A DNA stretch of 64,000 bases from contig NZ_AP028031.1 in NCBI RefSeq assembly GCF_030296915.1, forward strand, positions 987,501 to 1,051,500, written 5' to 3'. Every line of letters starts with the position of its first letter. Within the stretch, counting starts at the first letter, position 1. The translations under genes and the position numbers were made by a program. Origin of the DNA: Anaerostipes hadrus ATCC 29173 = JCM 17467. Lineage in GTDB: Bacteria; Bacillota; Clostridia; Lachnospirales; Lachnospiraceae. Below are positions 56,454-64,000 of the stretch, one piece after another. The notes beneath the pieces are model-generated. The model saw only the letters and a program-made list of their open reading frames with translations. It was not told where the DNA came from and made no database searches.

Positions 56454-57911
56454 ATGATTTTAAAAGAATTATTAGAACGTTCAGAATATACCCTCGTGCA
56501 GGGAAGTGAAGATGTAGAGATTTCTACATTAGTATATGATTCAAGAAAGATTGAAAAAGGCAGTGTATTTGTATGTATCAGCGGAGCAGCCTTTGATGGT
56601 CATAAATTTGTAGCACAGGCTGCTGAACTTGGAGCGGCAGCAGTCGTAGTAGAAAAAGATGTAGAAGTACCAGAAAATCTGACAGTGATCAAGTTTGATA
56701 ATACAAGACTTGCTTTAGCCGAGATGTCAGCAGCATACTTTGGATATCCATCAGAAGAACTGACAACGATCGGTATCACAGGAACCAAAGGAAAGACAAC
56801 AACAACGTATATGATCCGTGCAGTCCTAGAACATGCAGGACAGAAAACAGGATTGATCGGAACGATTGAGACAATCATCGGAGATGAGAGAATTCCATCC
56901 GTCAATACAACACCAGAATCTTATATCGTACAGGAATCTTTCCGTAAGATGGCGGACGCAGGATTGAAAAATGTTGTTATGGAAGTATCTTCTCAGGCAT
57001 TGATGCTTCATAGAACAAGTGGATTTGAATTTGATTATGGAATTTTTACAAACCTTGCAGAAGACCATATTGGGGAAAATGAACATAAAGATATGGACGA
57101 CTATATTCATTGTAAGAGTCTGTTATTTAAGCAGTGTAAACAAGGAATTGTCAATGGAGATGATGACTATGTAGAAAGAATCATCAAAGATCATACATGT
57201 GCGATCGAAACATATGGAATGAAGGATACAAACGATGTTTATGCAGAAAATATTACAAGAATTCAGGAACCTGGATACCTTGGAGTTGCTTACGATCTCA
57301 AAGGAAAACAGGAATATAACGTACATGTAGATATCCCAGGAGACTTTACAGTTTATAATTCCTTGGCAGCAATCTCTCTTTGCCGCCATATGGGAATTGT
57401 CAAAGAAGATGTATTATCAGCATTGAATACAATTCAGGTCAAAGGACGTTTGGAGATCATCAAGACTCCAGGAGATTACACATTAATGATCGACTATGCA
57501 CATAATGCTATGAGTCTTGAAAGTCTTTTAACAACGATCCGTAAATATAACCCTAAGAAGATCTACTGCTTATTTGGATGCGGTGGAAACCGTGCAAAAG
57601 CAAGACGTTATGAGATGGGAGAAGTATCTTCAAAACTTGCAGATCTTACCGTTGTAACATCTGATAATCCAAGAAATGAAGAACCAATGGATATCATCAA
57701 CGATATTTTGATCGGGGTTCACAAAGCAGATGGAGAATATGTTACGATCCCAGATCGTAAAGAGGCGATCAAATATTGTATGGAACATGCTGGAGCAGGA
57801 GATATTGTTATTCTTGCCGGAAAAGGGCATGAAGACTATCAGGAGATCAAAGGTGTGAAACATCATATGGATGAGAGAGATCTGATCCAGGAAATTATCG
57901 AAGGAAGATAA
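56454..57911 (+). CDS. murE: UDP-MurNAc-tripeptide synthetase (meso-DAP adding)
   Basis: Adds the third amino acid to the peptidoglycan precursor using ATP. The 485 residues show an N-terminal MurNAc-binding domain, the P-loop GITGTKGKTTTTYM near 108-121, the carbamylated-Lys region and EVSSQALMLHR near 180. The C-terminal domain has the SDNPRNEEP motif near 407, whose DNPR is typical of the meso-DAP type. It follows dapF, so precursor supply and use are joined in one transcript. The start follows TTGGAGATAGAAC. Confidence 0.96.
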   Translation: MILKELLERSEYTLVQGSEDVEISTLVYDSRKIEKGSVFVCISGAAFDGHKFVAQAAELGAAAVVVEKDVEVPENLTVIKFDNTRLALAEMSAAYFGYPSEELTTIGITGTKGKTTTTYMIRAVLEHAGQKTGLIGTIETIIGDERIPSVNTTPESYIVQESFRKMADAGLKNVVMEVSSQALMLHRTSGFEFDYGIFTNLAEDHIGENEHKDMDDYIHCKSLLFKQCKQGIVNGDDDYVERIIKDHTCAIETYGMKDTNDVYAENITRIQEPGYLGVAYDLKGKQEYNVHVDIPGDFTVYNSLAAISLCRHMGIVKEDVLSALNTIQVKGRLEIIKTPGDYTLMIDYAHNAMSLESLLTTIRKYNPKKIYCLFGCGGNRAKARRYEMGEVSSKLADLTVVTSDNPRNEEPMDIINDILIGVHKADGEYVTIPDRKEAIKYCMEHAGAGDIVILAGKGHEDYQEIKGVKHHMDERDLIQEIIEGR

Positions 57912-57959
57912 AACATCTGTCTTTTGAAATATATAAAGAAACGAAGGAGAATTACAAAC

Positions 57960-58835
57960 GTGGAAGCAAGAATTTCAGGAACAACAAAATTATTCGGATT
58001 GATTGGTTCACCGGTTTCACATTCCGCATCACCAGCAATGCAGAATTACGGTTTTCAGGCATGTGGAGTCGATGGAGCGTATCTTGCCTTTGATATTAAA
58101 GAAGAGGAAGTGCCAGAATTCGTAAAATCCATGCGTCTGTTAAATATTCAGGGATGTAATGTTACAATGCCAAATAAAACAGCAGCAGCTCAGAATATGG
58201 ATGAATTATCACCAGCAGCAGAATTGATCGGTGCCGTTAACACAATTGTAAACAGAGACGGAAAATTATACGGACATATCACAGATGGTGAAGGTTTTGT
58301 TGCAAACTTAAAAGATCATGGAATCGGCGTTGAAGGAAAAGATATCGTAATCTTTGGAGCAGGTGGAGCAGCAACAGCGATTCAGGTACAGTGTGCATTA
58401 GATGGAGCAAAATCTATCACGATCTTTAACCCAAGAGATCCATTTTTCGAGAGAGCCCAGAAGATGGTAGAGAAGATCAAAGCTAAGGTACCAGAATGTC
58501 AGGTAGAATTATATGATCTCGATGCGAAAGATACAATGCGTGAAAAGATTGATGCAGCAGATATTTTAGTTAATGGAACATTACTTGGAATGAAACCAAA
58601 AGAAGATACAACAGTGATCTCAGATACAACAATGTTTCATGAAGGATTAGTTGTAGCTGATGTTGTATATAATCCAGAAGAGACAAAATTCTTAAGAGAA
58701 GCAAAAGAACATGGATGTATCACAGTTCCAGGAAAAGGAATGCTATTATGGCAGGGAGTTGCATCTTTCAAATTATTTACAGGGAAAGATATGCCAGTTG
58801 ATGAAGTGAAAGAAAGATTCTTCCAGGGAGTATAA
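57960..58835 (+). CDS. aroE: Shikimate dehydrogenase
   Basis: Reduces 3-dehydroshikimate to shikimate with NADPH in aromatic amino-acid synthesis. The 291 residues show LFGLIGSPVSHSASPAMQN (shikimate-binding Ser residues), NVTMPNKTAA with the catalytic Lys, GAVNTIVN, the Rossmann GAGGAATAIQ near 138 and the C-terminal GKGMLLWQGVASF. I choose GTG 57960 because GAAGGAGAA lies nine bases before it; a TTG at 57924 is in frame but has no site. A terminator follows. Confidence 0.93.
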   Translation: MEARISGTTKLFGLIGSPVSHSASPAMQNYGFQACGVDGAYLAFDIKEEEVPEFVKSMRLLNIQGCNVTMPNKTAAAQNMDELSPAAELIGAVNTIVNRDGKLYGHITDGEGFVANLKDHGIGVEGKDIVIFGAGGAATAIQVQCALDGAKSITIFNPRDPFFERAQKMVEKIKAKVPECQVELYDLDAKDTMREKIDAADILVNGTLLGMKPKEDTTVISDTTMFHEGLVVADVVYNPEETKFLREAKEHGCITVPGKGMLLWQGVASFKLFTGKDMPVDEVKERFFQGV

Positions 58836-58860
58836 GATACATAGATCATATATGGAAACA

Positions 58861-58904
58861 AAAAGATCAGAAACTGTAATAAGCAGATTTCTGGTCTTTT
58901 TTTC
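58861..58904 (+). terminator. Terminator after aroE
   Basis: A 12-bp stem (58862-58873 with 58888-58899, one wobble pair) is followed by a run of Ts. It separates aroE from spoIVA. Confidence 0.88.
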
Positions 58905-58947
58905 TTATTGTCTTCATATACTTTATCAGTCTATAAAGGAGGAACTT

Positions 58948-60420
58948 ATGGATCAGTTTAATGTATATAAGGATATGAAAGCAAGGACAAACGGAGAGAT
59001 TTACATTGGTGTTGTTGGTCCGGTGCGAACAGGAAAGAGTACATTTATCAAACGTTTTATGAATCTAATGGTATTGCCAAATATCGAAGATGAAAACGAC
59101 AGAAATCGTGCAAATGACGAACTTCCACAATCTTCAAGTGGTAAAACGATCATGACAACAGAACCGAAATTTGTTCCAAATGAAGCAGTATCAATAAAGA
59201 CGGAAGAAGGAATCGAATTAAATGTCCGACTGATCGATTGTGTGGGATATATGGTGGAAGGCGCTACAGGACACATGGAAGGAGAAGAAGAGAGGCTTGT
59301 AAAAACACCTTGGTTTGATTATGAAATACCATTTACGAAAGCAGCGGCAATTGGAACAAAGAAAGTGATCACGGAACATTCAACGATCGGTGTAGTTGTA
59401 ACTTGTGATGGTTCTTTTGGGGAAATTGCAGCAAAACAATATGAGCCAGCGGAAGAAGAAACGATCAAACAACTGAAAGCATTGAAAAAGCCATTTGTTG
59501 TTTTATTAAATACGATTCATCCATATTCAGAAAGCACAAAGCAGCTAGCGGCTGAAAAGGAAGAAAAATATCAGACAAAAGTGCTACCAATGAATTTAGA
59601 ACAGATGAAAAAAGAGGATATTTATGAAATTATAAAGAGTGTGTTGATGGAATTTCCGATTTCATCAATTGGATTTTATGTTCCAAGATGGACAGAGATG
59701 TTAAAGAAAGATCATCCATTAAAAATGGAATTACTTCAAATGGCCAGAGATGTGATCACAGAAAAAACAACAATGAGAGACATTTATGAAGAACAAGAAA
59801 AAGAATATGAGTACATAACGGGGCAGAAACTAGAATCTGTTGCGATGGACAGTGGGGAAGTGGTCATCACAGTAAAAGTTGGGGATGTATATTATTATGA
59901 ATTTTTAAGTGAAACAACAGGGATGGAGATTCGCAATGAATATGAATTTATCAAGATCATGGGAGAATTAGCAAAGAAAAAGAAAGAGTACGAAGAAGTT
60001 GGAGAAGCATTGGCGGCAGTAAAACAAAGAGGATATGGTGTTGTGACACCGACGAAAGAAGAAATTGTATTAGAAGAACCGCAGATTGTAAAACATGGAA
60101 GTAAATACGGAGTAAAAATTAAGGCAAGTGCACCTTCTATTCACATGATCCGTGCAAATATTTCAACGGAGATCGCTCCGATCGTTGGGGAAGAATATCA
60201 GGCAAAAGATCTGATGGACTATATTGAGCAGGGATCGAATCAGCCAGGGGAAAGTATGTGGGATGTCAATATTTTTGGAAAGACGTTAGAACAGCTGGTT
60301 GGAGACGGTATGCAGACGAAGGCATTAAAAATGACAGATGAGAGTCAGCAAAAGCTTCAGGATACAATGGAAAAGATCATAAATGAAAGTAATGGCGGTC
60401 TTGTCTGTATCATTATCTAA
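58948..60420 (+). CDS. spoIVA: Stage IV sporulation protein A
   Basis: SpoIVA is the ATP-driven basement layer of the spore coat, assembled on the forespore surface. The 490 residues begin after AAAGGAGGAACTT at 58948. The Walker A GPVRTGKST lies at 24-32, followed by FIKRFMNLMVLPNIEDENDRNRANDELPQSSSGKTIMTTEPKFVPNEA (switch regions) and DCVGYMVEGATGH (Walker B). The C terminus ends NGGLVCIII, the conserved SpoVM-interaction and localisation tail. Its presence shows that the organism, or a recent ancestor, forms endospores. It is mother-cell specific elsewhere, under sigma-E. Confidence 0.97.
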   Translation: MDQFNVYKDMKARTNGEIYIGVVGPVRTGKSTFIKRFMNLMVLPNIEDENDRNRANDELPQSSSGKTIMTTEPKFVPNEAVSIKTEEGIELNVRLIDCVGYMVEGATGHMEGEEERLVKTPWFDYEIPFTKAAAIGTKKVITEHSTIGVVVTCDGSFGEIAAKQYEPAEEETIKQLKALKKPFVVLLNTIHPYSESTKQLAAEKEEKYQTKVLPMNLEQMKKEDIYEIIKSVLMEFPISSIGFYVPRWTEMLKKDHPLKMELLQMARDVITEKTTMRDIYEEQEKEYEYITGQKLESVAMDSGEVVITVKVGDVYYYEFLSETTGMEIRNEYEFIKIMGELAKKKKEYEEVGEALAAVKQRGYGVVTPTKEEIVLEEPQIVKHGSKYGVKIKASAPSIHMIRANISTEIAPIVGEEYQAKDLMDYIEQGSNQPGESMWDVNIFGKTLEQLVGDGMQTKALKMTDESQQKLQDTMEKIINESNGGLVCIII

Positions 60421-60426
60421 GAACAA

Positions 60427-60455
60427 TTGACAAACGGATGGAAAAAGAATATACT
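60427..60455 (+). promoter_or_regulatory. Sigma-A promoter of fabH
   Basis: TTGACA (60427-60432), a 17-bp spacer and TATACT (60450-60455) lie about 85 bp upstream of fabH and just after the spoIVA stop. Confidence 0.8.
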
Positions 60456-60542
60456 TTGATAGACAAAGTGTTTTTGATCTGTCATTTATGAGTACAGATC
60501 AAGAAGAGAAAAAAAGAAGCGATTAAGATAAGTGGAGTAGTT

Positions 60543-61505
60543 ATGTCTGTAAAAATATTAGGAACAGGAAGTTTTCTTCCAGAAAAATCAGTGAGCAACG
60601 ATGACCTTTCCAAAGTGATGGATACAAGTGATGAATGGATTTCATCCAGGACAGGGATTCGCAGCAGGCACATTTCGATTGAAGATACAACATCAACGAT
60701 GGCAGTGAAAGCTGCAGAGAAAGCATTAGAAGATGCAGGAATCAGTGCGGAAGAATTAGATCATATTTTCGTTGCAACATTATCAGGAGATTATGCAACA
60801 CCAAGTACGGCTTGTCAGGTACAGAAAGGAATCGGAGCTGTCAATGCAGTCTGTATGGATATTAATGCAGCATGTTCAGGATTCGTTTTTGGATTAAATA
60901 CAGCAGTTGCATATGCGAGAGCAGGAATGGGTAAGAAGATGATGATCATTGGGGTTGAGACACTTTCTAAGATTCTTGACTGGAGTGACCGCAGTACTTG
61001 TGTATTATTTGGAGATGGTGCAGGATGCGCGATCGTGGAAGCGGATGAAGAAAGAGAAATCTTTATCGATGCAGGATCTGATGGAGCACGAGGAGATGTT
61101 TTAACATGTGAAGAAAGACATTTAAACAATCTCTTAGTAAAGGATGATTCTTCAATGCAACAGGTTGCCATGGATGGGCAGGAAGTATTCAAATTTGCAG
61201 CACGTATGGTACCAAAGAGTATTAACAAAGTCCTTGATGAAGCAGGCGTTTCCAAAGAAGAAATCAAATATTTTGTATTACATCAGGCTAACAAAAGGAT
61301 CATTGAAGCAGCAGCGAGAAGATTGAAGCAGCCAATTGAAAAGTTCCCGATGAATATAGACCGTTGTGCGAATACTTCATCAGCAACGATTCCGATTCTT
61401 TTAGATGAGATCAATCAAAAAGGAATGCTAAACCGAGGAGATAAGATTGTTTTAAGTGGTTTTGGCGGAGGACTTACTTGGGGTTCTGTTTATCTTACAT
61501 GGTAA
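60543..61505 (+). CDS. fabH: Beta-ketoacyl-ACP synthase III
   Basis: Starts fatty acid synthesis by condensing acetyl-CoA (or another acyl-CoA) with malonyl-ACP. The 320 residues show catalytic Cys111 in INAACSGFVFGL, His in VLHQANKRIIEAAARRL and Asn in RCANTSSATIPI, the C-H-N triad of FabH. The N-terminal DEWISSRTGIRSRH is also typical. It has its own consensus promoter and terminator and is not next to other fab genes, so it may be a second fabH with a special acyl-CoA. Confidence 0.95.
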   Translation: MSVKILGTGSFLPEKSVSNDDLSKVMDTSDEWISSRTGIRSRHISIEDTTSTMAVKAAEKALEDAGISAEELDHIFVATLSGDYATPSTACQVQKGIGAVNAVCMDINAACSGFVFGLNTAVAYARAGMGKKMMIIGVETLSKILDWSDRSTCVLFGDGAGCAIVEADEEREIFIDAGSDGARGDVLTCEERHLNNLLVKDDSSMQQVAMDGQEVFKFAARMVPKSINKVLDEAGVSKEEIKYFVLHQANKRIIEAAARRLKQPIEKFPMNIDRCANTSSATIPILLDEINQKGMLNRGDKIVLSGFGGGLTWGSVYLTW

Positions 61506-61535
61506 GAAGCAAACAAATACGATACAAATGAAGAT

Positions 61536-61583
61536 AAAAATAGTCAGCTTTCATATAAGATGATAGGAGTTGACTATTTTTTT
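61536..61583 (+). terminator. Terminator after fabH
   Basis: AAAAATAGTCA (61536-61546) pairs with TGACTATTTTT (61571-61581), followed by Ts. Confidence 0.85.
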
Positions 61584-61704
61584 ATTGCATAGGAAATTTC
61601 AATGAAATAAAAAATATGAAGTAAGAAGAAAGAATCCTGTAATACAAGATTCTTTTTGAAGTTAAAATATGATATAATGAGTGGATAAGTACAGGAGGGA
61701 ATTC

Positions 61705-62508
61705 ATGGAATTACAGTTATGGAGAGAAATGCTCACCCCATATGAGCTGGCAGTTGATGAACTTGTGTTAAAGTTTCGACATATTATAAGAGAATACAGA
61801 AATGTCGGAAGATATTCACCGATCGAGCAAGTCGATGGACGTGTAAAATCTATCTCAAGTATTTTGGATAAGATGCAGAGAAAGAAGATCAATGTCAATG
61901 ATGTAGAAAAAGAACTGGAAGATATTGCGGGAATACGTTTGATCTGTCAGTTTGTGGAAGACATTGATCGTGTATTAGAGATCATAGAGAGTCGTTCTGA
62001 TATGGAGATCAAGAGCCACAAAGACTATATTTCACATTCCAAAGACAGCGGATATCGAAGCTATCATGTGATCATCTATTATGAAGTGAATACGATTTAT
62101 GGGAAGAAGCGGATACAGGCAGAGATACAGATCCGTACACTTGCGATGAATTTCTGGGCAACCGTGGAACATTCTTTACAGTATAAGTATAAAGGGGATA
62201 TTCCACAGCATGTGACAGATAAATTATTAGTTGCATCAGATGCGATCGATGTCTTAGATCATGAGATGTCAACAGTTCGTGATGAGATCATGGATGCACA
62301 GGATTCATTCCGTAAGAAGTCAAATCTTGTATCTGAGATCCTTCATACGATGCAGAATTTATATAAAGTTGCGAATCGTCATGAAGTATTAAAGATTCAG
62401 GATGAATTTTATAAAATATATGAGACAGGAGATATGGAACGCTTAGAGCATTTTAATAAACAGTTGGATATTATTGCAGAAGGATATCGTGCTCAGAGCA
62501 TTTCTTAA
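61705..62508 (+). CDS. Small alarmone synthetase (RelQ/RelP-like GTP pyrophosphokinase)
   Basis: This 267-residue single-domain (p)ppGpp synthetase lacks the HD hydrolase and TGS domains of full RelA/SpoT. The synthetase motifs are YSPIEQVDGRVKSISSILDKMQRK near 40-65, DIAGIRLICQFVEDI near 85, and KDYISHSKDSGYRSYHVIIYYEV near 115. The catalytic EIQIRTLAMNFWATVEHSLQYKY (with the RxxxxxFWAxxEH signature) follows near 145-165. The start is ATG 61705 with CAGGAGGG upstream. Such enzymes make alarmones under cell-wall stress. The RsmF-like gene follows 7 bp later. Confidence 0.9.
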   Translation: MELQLWREMLTPYELAVDELVLKFRHIIREYRNVGRYSPIEQVDGRVKSISSILDKMQRKKINVNDVEKELEDIAGIRLICQFVEDIDRVLEIIESRSDMEIKSHKDYISHSKDSGYRSYHVIIYYEVNTIYGKKRIQAEIQIRTLAMNFWATVEHSLQYKYKGDIPQHVTDKLLVASDAIDVLDHEMSTVRDEIMDAQDSFRKKSNLVSEILHTMQNLYKVANRHEVLKIQDEFYKIYETGDMERLEHFNKQLDIIAEGYRAQSIS

Positions 62509-62515
62509 GAAGAAT

Positions 62516-63877
62516 ATGAAATTACCAGAATTATTTGAAGAGAAGATGAGACGTCTATTGGGCGAGGATTTTTCGGAATATGAGAAGCATTTAGATGATC
62601 CTGCATATTATGGGATCAGAGTCAATACACTAAAGATCTCAGTGGAAGACTTTTTGAAGATCTGTCCGTTTCATGTGACGAAAGTGCCTTGGACAGATAA
62701 TGGATTTTATGTAGACAGGGAAGAAAAACCATCAAAACATCCATATTATCATGCTGGATTATATTATATACAGGAACCAAGTGCGATGACACCAGCTTCC
62801 TACCTGCCCGTAGAACCGGGAGACCGTGTGCTTGATCTGTGTGGGGCACCAGGTGGAAAGTCTACAGAACTTGGAGCAAAGTTAATGGGAGAAGGATTAC
62901 TGGTATCGAATGATGTCAGTATCTCAAGAACGAAAGCTCTGATCCGCAATATCGAGATGTTTGGCATCCGTAATGATATGATCCTTTGTACGGAAGCCAA
63001 ATATTTAGTACCATCAATGACAGGATTTTTTAATAAGATCCTAATTGATGCTCCATGTTCTGGAGAAGGAATGTTTCGAAAGGGGAATAATGAGATCAAG
63101 AACTGGCAGCAGAAAGGAAGCGAACCTTATGCAAAATTACAGCGAGAGATCGTTGATGATGCGATCAAGCTATTAGCGCCAGGTGGTATGCTACTTTATT
63201 CTACCTGCACATTTTCACCCGAAGAAAATGAACAGGTGATCGAATATCTCTTAGAGAAGAATGAAGATCTTTCTCTTGTGCCAATGAAGATGTGTGAAGG
63301 ATTTGACCACGGACACCCAGAATGGACTTTGACAGGAAGAGAAGACATCAAACAATGCATTCGATTATGGCCACATAAGATCAAAGGAGAAGGACATTTT
63401 CTTGCCTTATTGAAGAAAGCAGACGGAGAACAGCCAACATTCAAATACGAAAAGATTAAGAAAGTAAAACTGACACCAGAGACAGAAGAATTCTTCAAAA
63501 ACTGTAAGATGGATATTGACTGGAGTCATGTTAGAGAACATCAAGGAAAATTGTTTTACCTAAAAGAAGATATTCCAGAGATGAAGAAAGTAAGAGTTCT
63601 AAGGAAAGGTCTTTATCTAGGAGAGATGAAAAAAGGAAGATTCGAACCGAGTCAGTCATTTGCAGTAGCGTTGGCGGCCAATGAGTATGAACCATATCTT
63701 TCGTTTGACATCAACGATGAGAATACGGTCAAATATTTAAAATGTGAGACATTAGACGTAGATACAAATACCGAAGGAATTCATCTGGTTGGAACAAATG
63801 AATTTCCATTAGGATGGGCGAAGATTAAAAAAGGACGACTGAAGAATAAGTATTCTTCCAGCTGGAGATGGTTATAA
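62516..63877 (+). CDS. RsmF/NOL1-NOP2-Sun family rRNA cytosine-C5 methyltransferase
   Basis: This 453-residue enzyme methylates C5 of cytosine in rRNA. The order is an N-terminal PUA-like/RNA-recognition part, then the SAM site VLDLCGAPGGKSTELGA near 110. DAPCSGEGMFRKG near 192 and the second catalytic Cys in LYSTCTFSPEENE near 235 form the two-cysteine pair of RsmF-like enzymes. A C-terminal PUA-type domain, as in RsmF rather than RsmB, follows. I start at 62516; the frame is open from 62474 but this start matches homologues. It shares one base with the next gene. Confidence 0.9.
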   Translation: MKLPELFEEKMRRLLGEDFSEYEKHLDDPAYYGIRVNTLKISVEDFLKICPFHVTKVPWTDNGFYVDREEKPSKHPYYHAGLYYIQEPSAMTPASYLPVEPGDRVLDLCGAPGGKSTELGAKLMGEGLLVSNDVSISRTKALIRNIEMFGIRNDMILCTEAKYLVPSMTGFFNKILIDAPCSGEGMFRKGNNEIKNWQQKGSEPYAKLQREIVDDAIKLLAPGGMLLYSTCTFSPEENEQVIEYLLEKNEDLSLVPMKMCEGFDHGHPEWTLTGREDIKQCIRLWPHKIKGEGHFLALLKKADGEQPTFKYEKIKKVKLTPETEEFFKNCKMDIDWSHVREHQGKLFYLKEDIPEMKKVRVLRKGLYLGEMKKGRFEPSQSFAVALAANEYEPYLSFDINDENTVKYLKCETLDVDTNTEGIHLVGTNEFPLGWAKIKKGRLKNKYSSSWRWL

Positions 63878-64000
63878 TGGCAAAGAAAACCAGATTAGAC
63901 AAATTTTTGTGTGACAGTTTAAATATGACAAGAAAAGAAGCGAAAGAGTCTGTCAAAAAGGGTAAAGTTGTGGTTAATGGAGAAGCAATCAAGAAACCAG
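63877..64000 (+). CDS. Pseudouridine synthase, RsuA/RluB type (5' part, cut by the window end)
   Basis: The 41 visible residues start AKKTRLDKFLCDSLNMTRKEAKESVKKGKVVVNGEAIKKP, an S4 RNA-binding domain that opens 16S/23S rRNA pseudouridine synthases. The start ATG overlaps the preceding TAA. The catalytic domain lies outside the window, so the class (RsuA versus RluB/E/F) cannot be settled. Confidence 0.75.
   Translation, partial: MAKKTRLDKFLCDSLNMTRKEAKESVKKGKVVVNGEAIKKP

Noticed and set aside
60815..61267. A 150-codon frame opposite fabH
   Set aside because: A shadow of a strongly conserved gene, with no ribosome-binding site or family resemblance.

Overview
The window is a 64 kb, AT-rich piece of a spore-forming, Gram-positive anaerobe of the Clostridia. 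It is most likely a gut Lachnospiraceae; an Anaerostipes-like organism is my guess from gene content and codon bias, not a proven assignment. Supporting signs are strong AGGAGG ribosome-binding sites, sigma-A promoters with 17-bp spacers, spoIVA, a DAP-type murE next to dapF, two SipS-type signal peptidases around rbgA, and MATE, OPT and PqqD genes typical of this family.

Layout. 1-1922: 3' part of a 23S rRNA gene followed directly by tRNA-Trp, with no 5S gene between or after them. 2.1-12.3 kb: a wall hydrolase with a WalR-like site, a radical SAM protein, a PHP phosphatase, a Na/Pi transporter, then the lower-glycolysis genes gap-pgk-tpiA, deoB and an alpha/beta hydrolase. 12.5-18.2 kb: gpmI and a Nif11-like small protein, then a decayed block. 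That block holds two broken aspartoacylase-family genes, an intact MATE gene with an attenuator-like leader, and broken LysR and AraC regulators. 18.4-25.1 kb: a membrane protein/HTH pair, an AAA-ATPase-like/PD-(D/E)XK protein, an inverted pair of structured repeats, an ECF sigma/anti-sigma pair and enolase. 25.2-28.6 kb: secG, rnr, smpB and ssrA (tmRNA), the trans-translation and RNA quality-control group. 28.7-33.4 kb: a scar with IS and oxidoreductase fragments, a second MATE gene with a two-hairpin leader, a cytidylate kinase-like gene, a broken hydrolase and a methyltransferase. 33.6-39.6 kb: glgA, a long palindromic element, a secreted protein, a dead IS1182 transposase, an orphan SOS-box promoter, a dead IS200/IS605 element and a U32-like protein. 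39.8-44.3 kb: a peptide-use group (OPT transporter, PqqD-like protein, small membrane protein, pepD) ending in another structured repeat.

44.5-64 kb is ordinary dense housekeeping on the + strand: rimM-trmD-HAD, rplS, lepB-rbgA-lepB-rnhB-yraN-pgeF, der-plsY-gpsA, an aminotransferase, dapF-murE-aroE, spoIVA, fabH, a small alarmone synthetase, an RsmF-like methyltransferase and the start of an S4 pseudouridine synthase.

The most unusual signal is a family of dispersed elements of about 150-200 bp at 21.2, 21.6 and 44.0 kb. They fold as a cloverleaf: a 24-27 bp closing stem around an inner stem and three small hairpins. The paired arms change together between copies. A longer hairpin after glgA shares their right-hand flank. 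A second theme is decay by internal deletion, often in frame: LysR, AraC, an aspartoacylase-family gene and tnpB have all lost their middles, and tnpA shows a similar loss that changed frame.
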